This document shows, in pieces, positions 1-7,623 of a stretch of DNA of 16,893 nt (the stretch's first letter is position 1; every line of letters starts with the position of its first letter). The stretch is taken from positions 1 through 16,893 of the forward strand of contig JBCLLN010000013.1 in the NCBI GenBank assembly GCA_039738635.1, given 5' to 3'. The notes below the pieces were generated by a model that was not told where the DNA came from, did no database searches, and saw only the letters and a program-made list of their open reading frames with translations. A program made the translations under genes and the position numbers. Origin of the DNA: JBCLLP01 sp039738635 (GTDB lineage Bacteria; Patescibacteriota; Saccharimonadia; CAILAD01; BJGX01).

Positions 1-626
1 GCTTCATAAAAAAGTCCGGTATTAACTCGAAGCAGGTAGTAGGTATTAGGCTAGTGCATGGCATAATTATAGTAGAGCCAAGCGATAAGGACTTTCGTAG
101 TAAGGATATTCTTAATCCAGATATTATCAATCAAGCTGATGGAATTATGACTAGCAAGGTTGGAGTTGGGTTGTTTTTTAATATTGCAGATTGTATGCCT
201 GTTATAATCTATGATCCTACCAATAAAGCAATAGCCCTATTGCACGCCGGTAGAATAGGAGTGGAGAATAATATTCTAGCTAGCGCAATGGCTAAAATGA
301 GCCTACAATATGGCACCAAGCCCAATGATGTGCTAATAAGCAGTGGGCCATCAATATCTAGGGACTCCTATATATTTGACACTAACGAAGGCGTTAATAT
401 GGCTTTTTGGGGGCAATACTTTAGCTTAAATAATGATAATAAGTATCGGATGGATATAAAGGGGATGGTCTTAGGGCAAGCCCTTAGCTTGGGCATACAA
501 CAGAGTAATATAGCCATAAGTAAGCTGGATACCTATACTAACACAAGCTATTATTCACACCGTCGTAGTATGGCTACTGATGAGCCAGAGGGTAGGTTTG
601 CCACACTTGTATTTATGAGACCATAA
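1..626 (+). CDS. pgeF: Peptidoglycan-editing factor / purine nucleoside-processing laccase-domain protein (YfiH family), 5' truncated by the window edge
   Basis: The reading frame is open from base 3 to the stop at 624-626 with no obligatory start inside the window. A GTG at 54 could be called as the start, but residues upstream of it (ending in RLVHG) match the family's conserved segment, so the gene begins before base 1. The three zinc ligands of the YfiH/YlmD/LACC1 family are visible: His in LVHG, Cys in ADCMPV and His in LLHAG. The C-terminal YSHRRS...GRFATLVF segment is also typical. The usual HAGWRG is HAGRIG here. Members are soluble cytoplasmic enzymes acting on purine nucleosides, and in E. 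coli the protein prevents misincorporation at peptidoglycan stem position 1. Which activity applies here cannot be told from sequence. It is followed by the thrS leader. Confidence 0.85.
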   Translation, partial: FIKKSGINSKQVVGIRLVHGIIIVEPSDKDFRSKDILNPDIINQADGIMTSKVGVGLFFNIADCMPVIIYDPTNKAIALLHAGRIGVENNILASAMAKMSLQYGTKPNDVLISSGPSISRDSYIFDTNEGVNMAFWGQYFSLNNDNKYRMDIKGMVLGQALSLGIQQSNIAISKLDTYTNTSYYSHRRSMATDEPEGRFATLVFMRP

Positions 627-756
627 AGTAGCTTTAGTTGTAAAAAAAACAATAAAGTAGCTAATAAAGTAGATATTGTGTGGCTGATATTATAGGAAAG
701 CTCAAATATAGTTGAATAATGTTTGTTTTTATACTATCATTTAAAGATATTAATAA

Positions 757-911
757 GGCGTTTGAGCTATAGATTAACCACCTATGGCAAGCCTCGAAGC
801 CTGGTCGTTACAGGGCATAAAGAGAGATCCGCCACGGATAAGCCAAGTGGAACCTTCCGATGTTATCGGGACTTGGCAACAGGGCGGGTTTTTGTTAAAA
901 GAAAGGTATAG
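757..911 (+). promoter_or_regulatory. T-box riboswitch (tRNA-Thr-sensing leader) of thrS
   Basis: At 842-877 the leader forms an ideal T-box antiterminator/antisequestrator. Helix A1 is GCCAAG (842-847) with CTTGGC (872-877). The seven-base bulge is TGGAACC (848-854), matching the invariant UGGNACC. Helix A2 is TTCCGAT (855-861) with ATCGGGA (865-871), closed by GTT. UGGA would pair with the UCCA end of an uncharged tRNA with discriminator U73. Upstream, a 7-bp hairpin (766-772 with 782-788) shows a candidate Thr specifier ACC at 777-779 followed by a purine; GGCG 757-760 can close with CGCC 830-833. ACCTT in the bulge/A2 strand (852-856) can pair with AAGGT of the thrS Shine-Dalgarno (903-907), suggesting translational control. 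A weaker terminator-like pairing ending in the T-run near 890 is also possible. The Stem I assignment is tentative; the antiterminator is strong. Confidence 0.72.
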
Positions 912-913
912 AT

Positions 914-2731
914 ATGGAGCAAAACGACCAATTAGAAAAAATCAGACATAGTTTGGCGCATGTTATGGCCTATGCCATACAGCAGTTATATCCTTCGGCT
1001 AAGTTTGGTGTGGGGCCAACTATCGAGAACGGATTTTACTATGATGTTCAGCTAGACACCCCTCTTAGCACAGACGATATGAAGCAAATTCAAAAGCTTA
1101 CCAAGAAGCTTGCTGGCCAGAAGCTAGATTTTGTTTCTCAAGAGTGGCCGATAGATGAAGCGATTAAGTACTTTAGGCAGCAAAAGCAAGATTTTAAGGT
1201 TGAATTACTTAATGATTTAAAGACCAAGGGCAGTACGGCTGTATCTGACTCGGGAGATATTAACTTGGTTTCGGAAAATGTAGATAAAATTACATCGGTA
1301 ACTATTTATCAGACTGGTGACTTTATAGACCTCTGTCGAGGTCCACACCTTGCTAATACTTCAGAAATTGACCTAGATGCGTTTAAGCTGACCAAGGTCG
1401 GTGGTGCTTATTGGAGAGGTAACGAAAATAATCCGCAGTTACAGCGAATTTATGGTGTAGCCTTTAAGAGTAAGGCCCAGCTAGACGAGTACCAAGAGAT
1501 GTTGGTGGAAGCTAAAAAACGGGATCACCGCAAGCTTGGTAAGGAGCTAGATTTGTTTACTTTCTCAGATTTGGTTGGTGCTGGCTTCCCGATGTATACC
1601 CCAAGAGGCACAATACTTATTGAAGAACTCAAGGCTGTCCTAGCTGATATAAGCTCCAAGTACGATATGCAGCAGGTGTCTATTCCACATGTTGCCAAGC
1701 TAGAGCTGTACCAAAAATCTGGACACGCCGAGAAGTTTGCCGGTGAGCTATTCCATATTAAGAGCCATTATAACCAAGACTTCGTGTTAAAGCCTGTTAA
1801 TTGCCCCCACCACACTCAGATTTATGCTTCTAGGCCACGAAGCTATCGAGACTTACCCATCAGGTATGTGGAGCAGACAATGCAATATCGTGATGAAAAA
1901 CCCGGCGAAATTAGCGGGCTACAACGCACCAGAGGATTTAGCGTAGATGATGGGCATATCTTCTGTACGGTTGAACAAATTAAGGCTGAAGCCGAGATGA
2001 TAGTAGAGATTATTACGGGCTTTTATCAGTCACTAGGTTTGTGGGGCAATCATTGGGTGTCGTTATCCTTGCGAGATCCCAGCACGCCCGATAAATATAT
2101 AGGCGACGACAAGGATTGGGTTCAAGCTGAGCAGATGCTGACTCAAATGGCTACCGAAAAACAGCTAGATGCCAAAAATATGCTCGGTGAAGCTGCGCTC
2201 TATGGCCCTAAGCTTGATTTTATGTTTAAGGACGCTCTGGGGCGTGAGACACAGCTTGCCACCGTACAGCTTGACTTTGCTACCCCAAAGAGATTTGGGC
2301 TGGTCTATACCGACTCCCAAGGAAGCGAAAAGAACCCTGTAATGATTCACCAAGCAGTTTTTGGGTCATTTGAGAGGTTTATTATGCTTCTTATTGAGCA
2401 TTTTGCAGGTGCCTTCCCATTATGGCTAGCGCCAGAGCAAGTTCGGATTATCCCAGTATCAGAAAAGTATAATGAGTATGGCAGTAAGCTCAAGCATCAG
2501 CTTAAAGTTGAGGGCATTAGGGTCCAGCTAGATGACGCATCAGAATCACTTGGTAAGCGAATTCGCAATTCAGAGCTTATGAAGGTGCCATATACACTAA
2601 TTGTTGGGCAAAAAGAGCAGGAGGCTAACACCGTGGCGGTGCGGAGATATGGCAAGGGCGATTTAGGCTCGCAGACTATTGATGAAATCACTAAAACACT
2701 AGCTAAAATGATTAAAACGCGTGTTAGTTAG
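914..2731 (+). CDS. thrS: Threonyl-tRNA synthetase, TGS-less form
   Basis: Class II aminoacyl-tRNA synthetase that charges tRNA-Thr in the cytoplasm; 605 aa against about 640 in E. coli. The N-terminal TGS (N1) domain is absent: the protein opens directly with the editing domain, whose HxxxH (H12, H16) and CRGPH (C141, H145) catalytic residues are intact, so Ser-tRNA-Thr editing is expected. The catalytic core has NCPHH (C297), motif 2 with the RTRGFSVDDGHIFC segment (H348) and motif 3 VMIHQAVFGSFERF (H479), giving the three zinc ligands. The C-terminal anticodon-binding domain starts near LAPEQVRIIPVSE (about 506). The ATG at 914 is preceded by GAAAGG at 901-906 with suitable spacing. It lies behind a T-box-like leader and heads the thrS-miaA-murT-gatD cluster. 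Confidence 0.97.
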   Translation: MEQNDQLEKIRHSLAHVMAYAIQQLYPSAKFGVGPTIENGFYYDVQLDTPLSTDDMKQIQKLTKKLAGQKLDFVSQEWPIDEAIKYFRQQKQDFKVELLNDLKTKGSTAVSDSGDINLVSENVDKITSVTIYQTGDFIDLCRGPHLANTSEIDLDAFKLTKVGGAYWRGNENNPQLQRIYGVAFKSKAQLDEYQEMLVEAKKRDHRKLGKELDLFTFSDLVGAGFPMYTPRGTILIEELKAVLADISSKYDMQQVSIPHVAKLELYQKSGHAEKFAGELFHIKSHYNQDFVLKPVNCPHHTQIYASRPRSYRDLPIRYVEQTMQYRDEKPGEISGLQRTRGFSVDDGHIFCTVEQIKAEAEMIVEIITGFYQSLGLWGNHWVSLSLRDPSTPDKYIGDDKDWVQAEQMLTQMATEKQLDAKNMLGEAALYGPKLDFMFKDALGRETQLATVQLDFATPKRFGLVYTDSQGSEKNPVMIHQAVFGSFERFIMLLIEHFAGAFPLWLAPEQVRIIPVSEKYNEYGSKLKHQLKVEGIRVQLDDASESLGKRIRNSELMKVPYTLIVGQKEQEANTVAVRRYGKGDLGSQTIDEITKTLAKMIKTRVS

Positions 2732-2750
2732 CTAGATAGTAGTAATATTA

Positions 2751-3629
2751 ATGGCTATAAATAATAAGCTAATAGTGATAGTAGGGCCTACCGCATCAGG
2801 CAAGAGCGAATTGGCTCTAAAAATAGCCCGCAAGTACAATGGTGAGATAATCTGTGCTGATTCTAGAACTATTTACAGGTGTATGGACATAGGTACAGCC
2901 AAACCTAGCCCAGCTGAACAAAAAAGTATCAGACATCATTTAATTGACATAAAAGACCCTAATCAGACCTTCAGTGTTGTAGAATTTAAAACATTATGCA
3001 CTAAAATCATCGCTAAAGTACAGGCTAGGGGCAAGCTACCAATACTAGTGGGGGGAAGTGGCTTGTATATTGATTCTGTGCTATTTGACTACCAATTTCG
3101 AAGGCTAAAGCGCATTATTGACACTACCACAATGACATTAGAGCAAAAACTCTCAAAAGCTCAAGAATTATACCCCCAGGAGCTAGCCAAAATAGGTGGC
3201 TCTAACCACCGCAGGGTAGAGCAATTACTACGGTTTGGACCAGCTAGTAATAGTGATCGTGAGTCGGTAAAGATACCATCTATGATAGTAGGAATAAAGC
3301 CATTAACACCTACACTAAAGCATAATATTGAACAAAGAACCAAGCAATTATTGAACAACGGATTTGTTCAGGAAGTAGTAAATATTCGGATGCAACATGG
3401 CAGTGATTGCGCTGGGCTTGAGAGCACAGGCTATCGCCAGGTAGGCGAATATCTGGATGGAATAATAACTAGTGATGAGCTGGAAAGGGCTATTAATAGT
3501 GCCACCATTAACCTAGCTAAAAAGCAAATCACTTGGTTTAAGCGTAATAATGCTATCCATTGGGTCACCACTTCCTCTAAGGCCGAGGAAATTACTGCCA
3601 AATATCTTATTGCAGGTCTGATACAATAG
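2751..3629 (+). CDS. miaA: tRNA dimethylallyltransferase (i6A37)
   Basis: Transfers a dimethylallyl group from DMAPP to N6 of A37 in tRNAs reading UNN codons. The P-loop GPTASGKS (residues 12-19) is followed by the family block CADSRTIYRCMDIGTAKPS; D37 is the expected catalytic base, and the usual Q of ADSRQVYR is T. The HHLIDIKDPNQTFSV segment, LVGGSGLYID and the C-terminal QITWFKRN tail are all family signatures. At 292 aa it is close to normal length. It starts 19 nt after the thrS stop with no clear Shine-Dalgarno, and ends 4 nt before murT, so co-transcription with both is likely. Linking tRNA charging with anticodon-loop modification makes functional sense, but the murT-gatD half of the cluster is unrelated. 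Confidence 0.96.
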   Translation: MAINNKLIVIVGPTASGKSELALKIARKYNGEIICADSRTIYRCMDIGTAKPSPAEQKSIRHHLIDIKDPNQTFSVVEFKTLCTKIIAKVQARGKLPILVGGSGLYIDSVLFDYQFRRLKRIIDTTTMTLEQKLSKAQELYPQELAKIGGSNHRRVEQLLRFGPASNSDRESVKIPSMIVGIKPLTPTLKHNIEQRTKQLLNNGFVQEVVNIRMQHGSDCAGLESTGYRQVGEYLDGIITSDELERAINSATINLAKKQITWFKRNNAIHWVTTSSKAEEITAKYLIAGLIQ

Positions 3630-3633
3630 AGTT

Positions 3634-5010
3634 ATGCGAAGCTTACTTGCCATTTTAGCTGCCAAAACAGCCTTTAAGATTAACAGACTATCAGGCTCTG
3701 GAGGAACATCACTACCAGGTCTGGTGGCCCAAAAGTTAGATCACGATATCCTCCAAAAGCTAGCTTACAATAACTTTCCCAAGGGAGTTATCGTGGTAAC
3801 AGGTACCAACGGCAAGACCACTACTACCAAATTGATAGCTGATATCCTAAAACATAACGGCATTACCTATATCCATAACAAGACTGGCTCAAATATGGAG
3901 CGGGGTTTAATATCTTCTATCGTTAAGGAGTCCTCTTTTGGCGGCAAGTTGAGTGCTCAAATGGGGCTATTTGAGGTTGATGAAGCTAATATGCCAAAGG
4001 TCTGTATGGCCCTTAAGCCAGATTGGATAGTAGTAACTAACTTATTTAGAGATCAGCTTGATAGGTATGGTGAGCTTGATAAAATTGCCATGATGTTTAG
4101 GAACTTGTTTGACGACTTGCCAGATGCTCAGATAATCCTAAACTCCGACGATCCATTAGTAGCAAGCCTTGGTTTTGAGCTAGAAAGCAATAATAAAGTG
4201 GTCTATTTTGGGGTTGATGATTATGTTGCCCCCAAATTAGCCAATGACCATACAGCCGATAGCATCTTTGACCCCTTTACTCAAGAGAGGCTCTACTATA
4301 CCCAGCAGTATTTTGGCCATATGGGTAAATACAGGGGCAAAAATGGAGGGTTTAGTAGGCCTAAGCCCAATTATTCGGCCACCAACATTAAGCAATCAGG
4401 CATAGAATCTATTCAATTTAGCATCAATAGTAGCGACAAGCTCATCAAGTTAGATATTCCAGGCATCTTTAATGTTTATAATTATCTCTCGGCCTATGCT
4501 CTGGCTGGAACAGCCCTGGGGCTTAGTAGCGAGGACATTATAAGCTCTATTGGTAGCTCACCTGCTATATTTGGTAGATCCGAAGAGCTCCAATACCACG
4601 GCCGAGCTATTCTGATGCTACTAATCAAGAACCCAACCGGACTTAATCAGATAATACAGACCTACCTACTAAATAAGAAAGACCGCTTGCTGGTCTTTGT
4701 AATTAACGATAATTATGCTGACGGTAGGGATGTCAGTTGGATCTGGGACGGTGCTTTGGAAGATTTGCAGGGGTACAAGGGCAAGATAATAGTTGCCGGC
4801 TCCAGAGCCAATGATATGGCCCTACGCCTCAAGTATGCTGACCTAGAAGACATTATGATAGTAGAGGACAGCCATAAATTGCTTGATGCGATTGAGCAAA
4901 ATTCCTCAGCTCGTAGCAAGGTCTTTGTATTGCCCACCTATACAGCAATGCTGAATCTTAGAAGCCAAATAGTCGCTCGTGATGATAAAGCTAAGGAGTT
5001 TTGGCAATGA
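3634..5010 (+). CDS. murT: Lipid II isoglutaminyl synthase, Mur ligase-like subunit MurT
   Basis: With GatD, amidates the alpha-carboxyl of D-Glu in lipid II to D-isoglutamine on the cytoplasmic face. The Mur-ligase P-loop GTNGKT lies at residues 57-62, followed by NKTGSNMERG and FEVDEANMP. The C-terminal DUF1727 region carries GRSEELQYHGR and the conserved NDNYADGRDVSWIWD block (about 358-372). Length (458 aa) fits the family. The region that normally forms a four-cysteine zinc ribbon (about 211-243, ending FGHMGKYRGKNGGFSRP) keeps the surrounding HMGxY and GFxRP residues but has no cysteines, so the ribbon should not bind zinc. It stops in TGA, which overlaps the gatD ATG. Confidence 0.95.
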   Translation: MRSLLAILAAKTAFKINRLSGSGGTSLPGLVAQKLDHDILQKLAYNNFPKGVIVVTGTNGKTTTTKLIADILKHNGITYIHNKTGSNMERGLISSIVKESSFGGKLSAQMGLFEVDEANMPKVCMALKPDWIVVTNLFRDQLDRYGELDKIAMMFRNLFDDLPDAQIILNSDDPLVASLGFELESNNKVVYFGVDDYVAPKLANDHTADSIFDPFTQERLYYTQQYFGHMGKYRGKNGGFSRPKPNYSATNIKQSGIESIQFSINSSDKLIKLDIPGIFNVYNYLSAYALAGTALGLSSEDIISSIGSSPAIFGRSEELQYHGRAILMLLIKNPTGLNQIIQTYLLNKKDRLLVFVINDNYADGRDVSWIWDGALEDLQGYKGKIIVAGSRANDMALRLKYADLEDIMIVEDSHKLLDAIEQNSSARSKVFVLPTYTAMLNLRSQIVARDDKAKEFWQ

Positions 5011-5723
5011 GAGCCATTAAAATAGCCCATCTCTACCCAGAGAGAATGAGTATTTATGGTGATTACGGCAATATCATTGCATTAACTCAAAGAATGAGCT
5101 GGAGGGGCATCAAAAATGAGGTTGAAAGTATTGAGGTAGGGCGTAGGATACCCAAAGACACCGACATTATCTTTATCGGCGGTGGGCAAGATAGGGGGCA
5201 GGTGATAGTCGCCAAGGATTTAGAGTCCAAGGCCAGCCAAATCCATGAATTTGTAGAATCTGGGGGCCCACTATTGTCGGTTTGTGGGGGCTACCAGTTG
5301 CTTGGTGAGTATTTTATTAGTAATGATTATGGGGAGCTGAAGGGGATTAGTCTATTTAATGTTATCTCTAGAGCAACTACCACCCGCATGATTGGCAATA
5401 TCGTGGTGCAATCTCAAGAGTTTGGAGAGCTTGTGGGATTTGAGAACCATAGTGGGGCGACTGAGTTTGTGGGGCGAGCCCACCCACTAGGGATAGTCAA
5501 AAAAGGCTATGGCAACAATCCTAAAGATAAAATCGAAGGCGCAATATACAAAAACGCCCTAGGAACTTATATGCACGGGTCGTTCTTGCCCAAGAATCCG
5601 CTAGTTTGTGATTGGTTAATTCAAAAAGCTCTGCTACTAAACAATCAGTCTATTGCCCTAGCAGACATTGATGACAGCATAGCAATGCGCGCCAAAGTTA
5701 CGGCATCTAGGAGACCACAATAG
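5007..5723 (+). CDS. gatD: Lipid II isoglutaminyl synthase, glutamine amidotransferase subunit GatD
   Basis: Class I glutamine amidotransferase that supplies ammonia from glutamine to MurT. The nucleophile is C93 in LLSVCGGYQLLG and the catalytic His is H190 in GTYMHGSFLPKNP; FENHSG and IGGGQDRGQ are also family motifs. The ATG at 5007 is chosen over an in-frame TTG at 5001 because AAGGAG at 4993-4998 sits 8 nt before the ATG and because ATGA overlap with the murT stop is the usual translational coupling of this pair. That gives 238 aa, close to the family length. It is the last gene of the thrS-miaA-murT-gatD cluster; an AT-rich inverted repeat and a promoter follow. Confidence 0.95.
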   Translation: MRAIKIAHLYPERMSIYGDYGNIIALTQRMSWRGIKNEVESIEVGRRIPKDTDIIFIGGGQDRGQVIVAKDLESKASQIHEFVESGGPLLSVCGGYQLLGEYFISNDYGELKGISLFNVISRATTTRMIGNIVVQSQEFGELVGFENHSGATEFVGRAHPLGIVKKGYGNNPKDKIEGAIYKNALGTYMHGSFLPKNPLVCDWLIQKALLLNNQSIALADIDDSIAMRAKVTASRRPQ

Positions 5724-5740
5724 TTAATACAACAATAGTC

Positions 5741-5831
5741 TAGATTTATTGTTCAATTGCTCTTATAATACAATAAACTAACCTGAAATTTGTATCTAGA
5801 ATACACTTTTTAGCATTAATGGGAGGTCAAT
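5741..5831 (+). promoter_or_regulatory. Promoter and strong ribosome binding site of the winged-helix/NTase-like gene
   Basis: A perfect -10 TATAAT lies at 5764-5769 with a poor -35 (TAGATT, 5741-5746) at 17-bp spacing. A 7-bp inverted repeat AACAATA / TATTGTT (5731-5737 with 5747-5753) overlaps the -35 region and could be an operator or a weak gatD terminator. GGGAGG at 5821-5826 is a strong Shine-Dalgarno 5 nt before the ATG, one of only a few in this window. Confidence 0.5.
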
Positions 5832-6497
5832 ATGTTTGAACAATTGTTTGGCTCTAAGACGAGAGTAAAGCTACTTAGCTTATTTTACAATAATCCTGAT
5901 AGACCATTCTATGTCCGTGAGATTACTCGTAAGATAGAAGAGCAAATCAACTCTGTCCGTAGAGAGCTTCAGAACCTGCTTAATATTGGTATAGTGCGTT
6001 CGGTCAGCCAAAGTAATAGACTCTACTATGAAGTAAACGCAAAATATAAGTTTCATAAGGAGCTTCAGTCGATATTTCAGCGTATTCCGGCCAAGTCTAA
6101 AGCCATTAAGCAGACTAAGGAGGAGGATCAAATCCTCAAAAACATCCAGAAAGCTGGTAATGTCAGAATGGCTTTTTTGACGGGTGCATTTGTAAGGGGC
6201 AGTAACCAACAGATTGATATATTCATTATCGGAGATATGAATAAGTCACAACTGGCCAAAATAATCGGTGAGCTAGAAAAGGAAATGAACCGAGAGCTGA
6301 ATTATTCGGCATTTACTGTTGAGGACTTTGACTATAGGCGTAATCTTAACGATCGGTTTTTAACTGGCATTCTAGATGAGAATAAGATTATTTTAGCCGA
6401 CAAGATAGGTGTTTTTGCACCTTTGCCAGCTAGCGAGGTAGTAGAACCTGGTGCTCCTGCTAAGGTTAATGTAGTATTAGGCAAAAATAAAATATAA
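5832..6497 (+). CDS. Winged helix-turn-helix protein fused to a nucleotidyltransferase-like domain
   Basis: Residues 1 to about 75 form a winged helix: the opening LFGSKTRVKLLSLFYNNP, the REITRKI...NSVRRELQNL recognition region and the wing ending LYYEVNA. Residues about 112-190 resemble the MNT-type nucleotidyltransferase fold: a FLTGAFVRGSNQQIDIFIIGD strand-turn (the usual GS...SDID signature is reduced to GSNQQIDI), then NRELNYSAFTVEDFDYRR. One acidic residue (D129) of the usual pair remains, so catalysis is doubtful. The last 25 residues are a low-complexity Ala/Pro/Val tail. Such HTH-NTase proteins are common in archaea and CPR bacteria and are generally taken as transcription regulators. 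The target is unknown. It has its own promoter and a strong ribosome binding site. Confidence 0.75.
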   Translation: MFEQLFGSKTRVKLLSLFYNNPDRPFYVREITRKIEEQINSVRRELQNLLNIGIVRSVSQSNRLYYEVNAKYKFHKELQSIFQRIPAKSKAIKQTKEEDQILKNIQKAGNVRMAFLTGAFVRGSNQQIDIFIIGDMNKSQLAKIIGELEKEMNRELNYSAFTVEDFDYRRNLNDRFLTGILDENKIILADKIGVFAPLPASEVVEPGAPAKVNVVLGKNKI

Positions 6498-6521
6498 ATC
6501 GTAAGAGCTATTAATAATTAA

Positions 6522-6545
6522 TATAATCTATGGGATAATAACATT
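6522..6545 (+). promoter_or_regulatory. -10 element close to the AI-2E permease start
   Basis: TATAAT at 6522-6527 lies 18 nt before the ATG at 6546, so the predicted transcript has a leader of about 12 nt. The -35 (TCGTAA, 6499-6504) is weak. No Shine-Dalgarno is evident in the leader. Confidence 0.4.
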
Positions 6546-7589
6546 ATGAAAGACGCTCAAAAGCTGACAGTCACCATCTCGCCATTATCTTTTGTGTATT
6601 TAGTGGTTGTAATAGCTTTCTTGGTATTGTTATGGTACTCATCTGGAGTAGTTATTATTGTTCTAGCCAGCCTGATATTCGCGGCGGGCCTTAATCCGTC
6701 AGTAAAAAAACTCGAAAAAATCAAGTTCCCACGCTGGCTGGCAGTGTCTGTGATATTTGCACTGACATTTGCAGTGCTAGGCTATTTGATATTTCTAATA
6801 GCGCCAACTCTTGTCCAACAGGTTAATGATATAGTAGCTAACTATCCCTCGATAAGCGCTAATATTAATGCAAGCCTTGCCAACCAGCCACTATTGCAAG
6901 ACCTCTTAGATAAATTATTAGTATCTATTAGGTCTCGCCCAGAAGTTGTTACAGGTCAAATAGGCCAGGCAGCTACTGGGCTCATTGGAGGTGTTTTTGG
7001 CTTTATAACCTTCTTGGTACTGACCTTTTATTTTTTACTTAGTGGTCAAAAGATATCATCTGCTATGGTCAGGTATATACCATCTAAAAAACGCCAACGA
7101 GAGATTACAATGATAGGTCAAGAAAGCTCTATTAAGCTTGGGCACTGGATTCGATCCCAGCTTGTCATGGCCACTATTGTGTTTTTAGCAACATATGGAA
7201 TACTTACTGCCATGGGGGTCCAATACAGCCTGGCATTAAGTCTTTTCGCGGGTATTTTGCAGTTCATACCATTTGTAGGCCCATTGGTTGGAGCCATACC
7301 TGGTCTTTTGGCGGCTTTAGTGCTATCACCAGTTAGCGCCCTTATATTTATCGTGTTTGTGATTGTGTCCCAGCTTATTTTAGCTAATATTGTAGCCCCC
7401 CAGCTCTTCAATAAAGCTATTGGTGTTTCCCCCGTAGTAATATTACTCGCAGTGCTGATTGGGTTTAGCCTACTGGGGCCGATAGGAGTTATTTTAGCCA
7501 TTCCCGTTGCTGCCGTAGTAGATGTGGTATTTGATAGTATTGGCTCGGACTATGTCAAAGAAAAGATATCGGAGGCCACAAACTCCTAG
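6546..7589 (+). CDS. AI-2E family transporter / PerM-type permease (UPF0118)
   Basis: Integral membrane protein of 347 aa. The N-terminus has two or three hydrophobic helices (about 14-90), then a soluble stretch with QQVNDIVANYPSISANINASL. A second hydrophobic block (about 140-170) is followed by the family's helix-rich C-terminal half (about 208-335) with QFIPFVGPLVGAIPGLLAAL and ANIVAPQLFNKAIGVSPVV. These are hallmarks of the AI-2E/PerM family. Members are reported as autoinducer-2 exporters or sodium/proton antiporters; the substrate cannot be assigned from sequence. It starts 48 nt after the preceding gene with its own -10 element. Confidence 0.9.
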   Translation: MKDAQKLTVTISPLSFVYLVVVIAFLVLLWYSSGVVIIVLASLIFAAGLNPSVKKLEKIKFPRWLAVSVIFALTFAVLGYLIFLIAPTLVQQVNDIVANYPSISANINASLANQPLLQDLLDKLLVSIRSRPEVVTGQIGQAATGLIGGVFGFITFLVLTFYFLLSGQKISSAMVRYIPSKKRQREITMIGQESSIKLGHWIRSQLVMATIVFLATYGILTAMGVQYSLALSLFAGILQFIPFVGPLVGAIPGLLAALVLSPVSALIFIVFVIVSQLILANIVAPQLFNKAIGVSPVVILLAVLIGFSLLGPIGVILAIPVAAVVDVVFDSIGSDYVKEKISEATNS

Positions 7590-7607
7590 TCTATACGGCA
7601 TTTAATC

Positions 7608-7623
7608 TGGTACAATTACATCT
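7608..7623 (+). promoter_or_regulatory. Extended -10 promoter for a leaderless transcript
   Basis: TGG followed by TACAAT (7608-7616) forms a TGn-extended -10. The ATG at 7624 lies 7 nt beyond it, where transcription would start, so the mRNA is probably leaderless. There is no Shine-Dalgarno. Confidence 0.5.

Noticed and set aside
723..911. Possible 62-aa ORF upstream of thrS
   Set aside because: TTG start without ribosome binding site, no recognisable protein, and the DNA is better explained by base-paired leader RNA with the T-box bulge.
5001..5006. TTG start for gatD
   Set aside because: The AAGGAG at 4993-4998 is only 2 nt from the TTG but 8 nt from the ATG at 5007, which also gives the usual overlap with murT.
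5880..6209. 109-aa minus-strand ORF opposite the winged-helix gene
   Set aside because: Shadow frame opposite a well-supported protein with its own promoter and ribosome binding site.
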